From HXMU1420-13 sp965228545 (lineage in GTDB: Bacteria > Bacteroidota > Rhodothermia > Balneolales > Balneolaceae), in assembly GCA_965228545.1 (NCBI GenBank), contig OZ245822.1, positions 1,054,001-1,118,000 of the forward strand: a stretch of 64,000 nucleotides of DNA, written 5' to 3'. The position numbers and the translations under genes were made by a program. The stretch's first letter is position 1. Every line of letters starts with the position of its first letter. The notes beneath the pieces are model-generated. The model was not told the origin of the DNA. It worked only from the letters and a program-made list of their open reading frames with translations, and searched no databases. Shown piece after piece: positions 60,490 to 64,000 of this stretch.

Positions 60490-62934
60490 ATGAGAAAATT
60501 CCGATTAACTACGCTTTTGTTTTTGATGGTGGTTCTGGCAGGTGCCTGTTCGTCAACGAAACAAGCAAGCAGCACCTCGCAAGCTAATACGATGCCTGCA
60601 CGCACATCAGAGGGCATTAAATCTTTTGAAAAAGTTATCGATTCCAATGCCGAAAAAGACGAAGGGCTTTTTACTATCTACCAGCAAGATGGTAAACTCT
60701 ACTATTCCATACCCGATTCTCTTCTAGGTCGCGATATGTTGCTGGTAAGCAGAGTGGCGGACGTTCCCACCGATTATTTCGGGTTTTTCTCGGCCGGTGC
60801 CAAAACAGCCGAACAAGTAATTCGCTTTGAGCGACAAAAAGATCGGATTTTGATCCGAAAATACTCCTTCGAAAACATTGCCGACGAAGAGCTTCCTGTG
60901 TATAAATCCGTTCAGGCTAATAATTTTGCACCTATACTTGCCTCTTTTGATATTGAAGCGCTAAGTGAAGACTCAAACGGAATAGTGATTGATATGACTG
61001 ATTTCTTTGAGTCGGATATCGAAGCCATTAGCGGGGTTATCAGCTTTTTGCGTCGCGAGTATCAAGTTCGCCGATTAGATGGCGATCGCAGCTACATAGA
61101 AACTGCCAAAAGTTTCCCGAAGAATATTGAGATTCGCCATGTAATGACTTATCAGGCACAAAACCCACCTTCTGATGGAAATACGGCCACTCTTTCACTT
61201 CGCATGAGCCAATCCATGGTTTTATTACCGAAAGAACCAATGCAAAAAAGAGAATTCGACTACCGAGTTGGATGGTTTACGATTCAACAAATCGACTTTG
61301 GTCTGGATGAGCAAAAAGCCGCTTCAAAACGCTTTATTCGAAGATGGAGACTTGAACCAAAGGATCCTGAGGCTTATTTCAGAGGTGAATTAGTAGAACC
61401 GGTAAAACCCATTGTTTATTATTTGGATCCCGCTACACCGGAAAAGTATCGATCGTACATCATACAAGGGATTCTAGACTGGAATGAAGCTTTCGAAGCC
61501 GCTGGATTCAAAAACGCCGTACAGGCGAAACTGCCACCAAGCCCAGAAGAAGATCCTGATTGGAGTCCTGAAGACATCCGCTATTCAACAGTACGTTGGG
61601 TTGCAAATACTATCAGAAACGCAGTTGGGCCAAGTGTTTCTGATCCTCGATCGGGAGAAATTATCGAAAGTGATATTGTATGGTATCATAATCATATGCG
61701 TTCGTATCGTAATCGCCTTATGATCGAAACCGGTGCAGCAAATCCGGCAGCCAGAGCCTTAAAGCTAGACGAAGATTTGATCGGTGAAACAATGCGGCGG
61801 GTGATTTCGCATGAAATTGGGCATGCAATCGGCCTGCCACATAATATGCAGTCTAGTTCGGCCTATCCGGTAGATTCACTGCGAAGCGGTACTTTCACAC
61901 AAAAGTATGGGATTGCCACTACTATTATGGAGTATGCCCGCCAGAATTATGTGGCACAACCTGGTGATGAGAACATTAGTTTTATTCGAAAAATTGGCCC
62001 TTATGATTTGTATTCGGTGAATTGGGGCTATCGTGTGATAGAAGGAGCTAAATCGCCCGAAGATGAAAATGAAGTACTTGATTCTTGGATTGAAGAAAAA
62101 GCCGGAGACCCTATTTACAGATTTGCATCTTCTACAGGCTACGACCCTTCAGCTCAAACCGAAGATTTATCCAACGATCCGATCAAAGCAAGCACTTACG
62201 GTTTAATGAACTTAAAACGAGTTGTTCCGAATCTTGTAGAATGGACATCAACGGATGGAAAAGGCTACGACGATCTGGAAGAAATTTATAACGAGTTAAT
62301 CTTCCAATGGTCGCGCTATGCACGCCATGTTTCCACCAATGTAGGCGGTGTATATCAACATCGATTGGCTTCAGATCAAGAAGGAATGGTTTATACTCCG
62401 GTGGATGCGGATTATCAAAAAGCTGCTGTTGCGTTCTTAAACGAACATGCATTCTCCACTCCTGCTTGGCTATTGGACGAGAATATTTTGCGCAGAATTG
62501 AACATGCTGGTGCAGTAGAGTCGATTAAAAACTTACAAACACGCATTTTAACGGCAACAATGAACCCCGGTTCTATGACTCGGCTTGTTGAACAGGAAGC
62601 CATCGATAATAACGCTTATACTTTACTTGAAATGCTTGAAGATATGCGTAGGGGAATATGGAGCGAGGTTTACAAAAATGAATCAATCGATGCATTTCGC
62701 AGAGCCTTACAACGCGAATACATCAGTTATGTGCATTCAATGTTCGAAACAGACGAACAGCGCTCACGTTCAGGAACCATTGATATTAAAGATTCGGATA
62801 TCCGTGCCGCACTACGAGCTGAGCTTATACGCCTGCAAAACGATATCGATAAAGCAAGAATTTCGGATCAAATGTCTAGAGCGCATCTCAGCGATATTGA
62901 TGCCCGAATAGATTCCATTTTGAAGAACGATTAA
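60490..62934 (+). CDS. Zinc-dependent metalloprotease lipoprotein (DUF5117/DUF4953 type)
   Basis: 814-residue lipoprotein: signal peptide with lipobox VVLAGAC (Cys20), a DUF5117 N-terminal region (about 50-200), and a metzincin-type catalytic domain with HEIGHAIGLPHN near residue 441 (HExxHxxGxxH; two histidines, glutamate and third histidine all present). A C-terminal helical DUF5118/4953-type region ends near 810. Members of this family are large periplasmic or surface peptidases. The frame is open to 60418, but only the ATG at 60490 leads directly into a signal peptide. It is followed by its own terminator. Confidence 0.9.
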   Translation: MRKFRLTTLLFLMVVLAGACSSTKQASSTSQANTMPARTSEGIKSFEKVIDSNAEKDEGLFTIYQQDGKLYYSIPDSLLGRDMLLVSRVADVPTDYFGFFSAGAKTAEQVIRFERQKDRILIRKYSFENIADEELPVYKSVQANNFAPILASFDIEALSEDSNGIVIDMTDFFESDIEAISGVISFLRREYQVRRLDGDRSYIETAKSFPKNIEIRHVMTYQAQNPPSDGNTATLSLRMSQSMVLLPKEPMQKREFDYRVGWFTIQQIDFGLDEQKAASKRFIRRWRLEPKDPEAYFRGELVEPVKPIVYYLDPATPEKYRSYIIQGILDWNEAFEAAGFKNAVQAKLPPSPEEDPDWSPEDIRYSTVRWVANTIRNAVGPSVSDPRSGEIIESDIVWYHNHMRSYRNRLMIETGAANPAARALKLDEDLIGETMRRVISHEIGHAIGLPHNMQSSSAYPVDSLRSGTFTQKYGIATTIMEYARQNYVAQPGDENISFIRKIGPYDLYSVNWGYRVIEGAKSPEDENEVLDSWIEEKAGDPIYRFASSTGYDPSAQTEDLSNDPIKASTYGLMNLKRVVPNLVEWTSTDGKGYDDLEEIYNELIFQWSRYARHVSTNVGGVYQHRLASDQEGMVYTPVDADYQKAAVAFLNEHAFSTPAWLLDENILRRIEHAGAVESIKNLQTRILTATMNPGSMTRLVEQEAIDNNAYTLLEMLEDMRRGIWSEVYKNESIDAFRRALQREYISYVHSMFETDEQRSRSGTIDIKDSDIRAALRAELIRLQNDIDKARISDQMSRAHLSDIDARIDSILKND

Positions 62935-62943
62935 CACCATGCA

Positions 62944-62971
62944 AAAGGAGCTTTTAAAGGCTCCTTTTTTT
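62944..62971 (+). terminator. Terminator of the metalloprotease gene
   Basis: Perfect 8-bp stem AAAGGAGC/GCTCCTTT with an 8-nt loop and a T7 run on the plus strand, 9 bp after the stop. Confidence 0.9.
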
Positions 62972-63129
62972 GTTTAATGATACGTAACATATCGTCGATC
63001 CAATTTAAAAGGCTAAACCTTTAACCGAACAAATATTGGAATACATTCAGTCATTATTACTTACCTTAATTTTTTTCGGGGCTCTAGATATGATCATAAA
63101 GTACACCACTTAAGAAATAGAAAATTAAG

Positions 63130-63143
63130 ACGATTCTAATCGT
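63130..63143. promoter_or_regulatory. Short palindrome upstream of the last gene
   Basis: ACGATT-CT-AATCGT, perfect 6-bp arms with a 2-bp spacer, 42 bp before the start codon. It is a possible operator. Confidence 0.3.
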
Positions 63144-63185
63144 AATTAACTAAGGATAGCCTCAAATTTGGCTTTTCTGAACACT

Positions 63186-64000
63186 ATGTATAAAGACTTA
63201 ACACTACAGAACAGAATATTTGTAATCTCTACCACCTTGGTAGTGATCTCTTTTGTGTTATTATGGATCTTTATCCGGCCCGAGTATAAAAAAGCGATCA
63301 TCAACGAACGTACCACTATTGTATCGCAATTGCAGGAGTATTCGTTGATGCGTGCAGATGAAACCATTCGTGATTGGTTAAATGCTACAAGCTTTTTAGC
63401 AGAAGATGTAATTCAAAATCCCGGGCAGGTAGAAGCTATTGCTCGCCGTGCTATAAATTACACACCCGGTTTGGTTCGAATTAGTATTAGCGAAATTGGA
63501 GCCACACAATCGGTAGAATTTACCCGTAGTATTTTCGAAAACCTCACCTACCCCACCGAAATCTCCAGTTGGTACGAATCTCGCCTCGATCCGCGTACTA
63601 ATGTTTCCTGGGTATCGGATACCACGCAGAATTTTAGTTTTTTTACCGCACAGCGTGTCCTCCAAATCGAATCGTTTGACGGAGAAGGAAATACCGTTTC
63701 GGTATTACTGAATTTAACCATGTACTTTAACGGTACCGGCATAGCAACCGAGTTACGTGAAATTCCACTAGGTGGTAATTACTCTGCCAATATTGTAACC
63801 GAGTCGGGCGAAAATCTGTTTTTAAATCAGCAATTGGAGTTTCCGCAAGAACTTGTTGGCGATGCGAGTTACTCTGAAGAGAAAGTAATTCGACTGAATG
63901 GTAACGACTGGTTCGTAATGTCGTCTCGTTTCCAAACGCTACCTTTTTGGCATTTAATAGCGGTTGAAGACGCCTTTATCCTCGAGCCGGTGAATAATCT
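63186..64000 (+). CDS. Membrane sensor protein, N-terminal part (cut by window edge)
   Basis: The reading frame from ATG 63186 stays open to the right edge (271 codons). It begins with a transmembrane helix (about residues 10-31: RIFVISTTLVVISFVLLWIF). A long extracytoplasmic domain follows (helix with YKKAIINERTTIVSQLQEYS, then beta-rich LVRISISEIG, VSVLLNLTMYFNG, NDWFVMSSRF), which looks like a double-Cache-type ligand-binding domain. In this setting such proteins are usually histidine kinases or PP2C/SpoIIE-type phosphatases; the output domain lies outside the window, so the type cannot be decided. It follows the metalloprotease terminator by about 215 bp and so is a separate unit. Confidence 0.75.
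   Translation, partial: MYKDLTLQNRIFVISTTLVVISFVLLWIFIRPEYKKAIINERTTIVSQLQEYSLMRADETIRDWLNATSFLAEDVIQNPGQVEAIARRAINYTPGLVRISISEIGATQSVEFTRSIFENLTYPTEISSWYESRLDPRTNVSWVSDTTQNFSFFTAQRVLQIESFDGEGNTVSVLLNLTMYFNGTGIATELREIPLGGNYSANIVTESGENLFLNQQLEFPQELVGDASYSEEKVIRLNGNDWFVMSSRFQTLPFWHLIAVEDAFILEPVNN

Overview
The window looks like a chromosomal segment of a low-GC marine bacterium of the Balneola/Rhodothermus branch of the Bacteroidota-like phyla (Balneolaceae is my best guess). The evidence is as follows. Four very large secreted proteins end in a type IX secretion (T9SS) sorting domain with the signature NYPNPFNPS. Perfect TAnnTTTG minus-7 promoter boxes occur upstream of several genes. Many lipoproteins are encoded, and the cell-envelope and metabolic gene families are typical of that group. 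No phage genes, transposase genes, CRISPR array or rRNA are visible.

Layout. 1-2887: most of a fused isobutyryl-CoA mutase (icmF, minus strand, cut by the window edge). 3002-4691: a Crp/Fnr regulator followed by a rhodanese, a small membrane protein and an OsmC protein (sulfur/peroxide stress). 4705-7198: MscS channel and an Ig-like lipoprotein. 7317-10307: three lipoproteins (COG3014, LPP20, LpoB families) that form an apparent cell-wall operon. 10363-11448: FAD oxidoreductase. 11503-15373: outer-membrane barrel protein and a large lipoprotein. 15374-17041: a repeat region beside tRNA-Ser(GGA), with two identical GIY-YIG nuclease genes and three broken copies of the tRNA 3' end. 17090-20916: tonB-like, plsC, murQ and a biotin carboxylase. 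20971-25017: phytoene synthase, then divergently a LacI regulator, purC and an esterase. 25037-28876: an unusual TPR/multi-glycosyltransferase fusion. 29080-33347: SDR, queE, queD, thioredoxin-like protein, an alkyltransferase-like protein, a DUF2520 protein and a phosphopantetheinyl transferase. 33446-36282: lysS and a LolC/E-type permease, separated by a 78-bp palindromic element.

36339-59025 is one coherent 23-kb locus, all on the minus strand. It holds four T9SS cargo proteins that together carry cohesin-like modules and dockerin modules. Interleaved with them are two histidine kinases that share almost the same kinase core but have different sensor halves, one NarL-type response regulator, and a pair of small paralogous proteins. 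A recurring ACCACATA/TATGTGGT motif lies in the intergenic gaps of this locus and could be the regulator's site. The right end holds ald, a zinc metalloprotease lipoprotein and the start of a membrane sensor protein.

The two most unusual items are: (1) the tRNA-Ser-derived repeats, in which the T-loop is split at one exact point by two abutting 11-nt perfect hairpins and which lie next to GIY-YIG nuclease genes; and (2) the T9SS cohesin/dockerin locus with its own converging two-component system.
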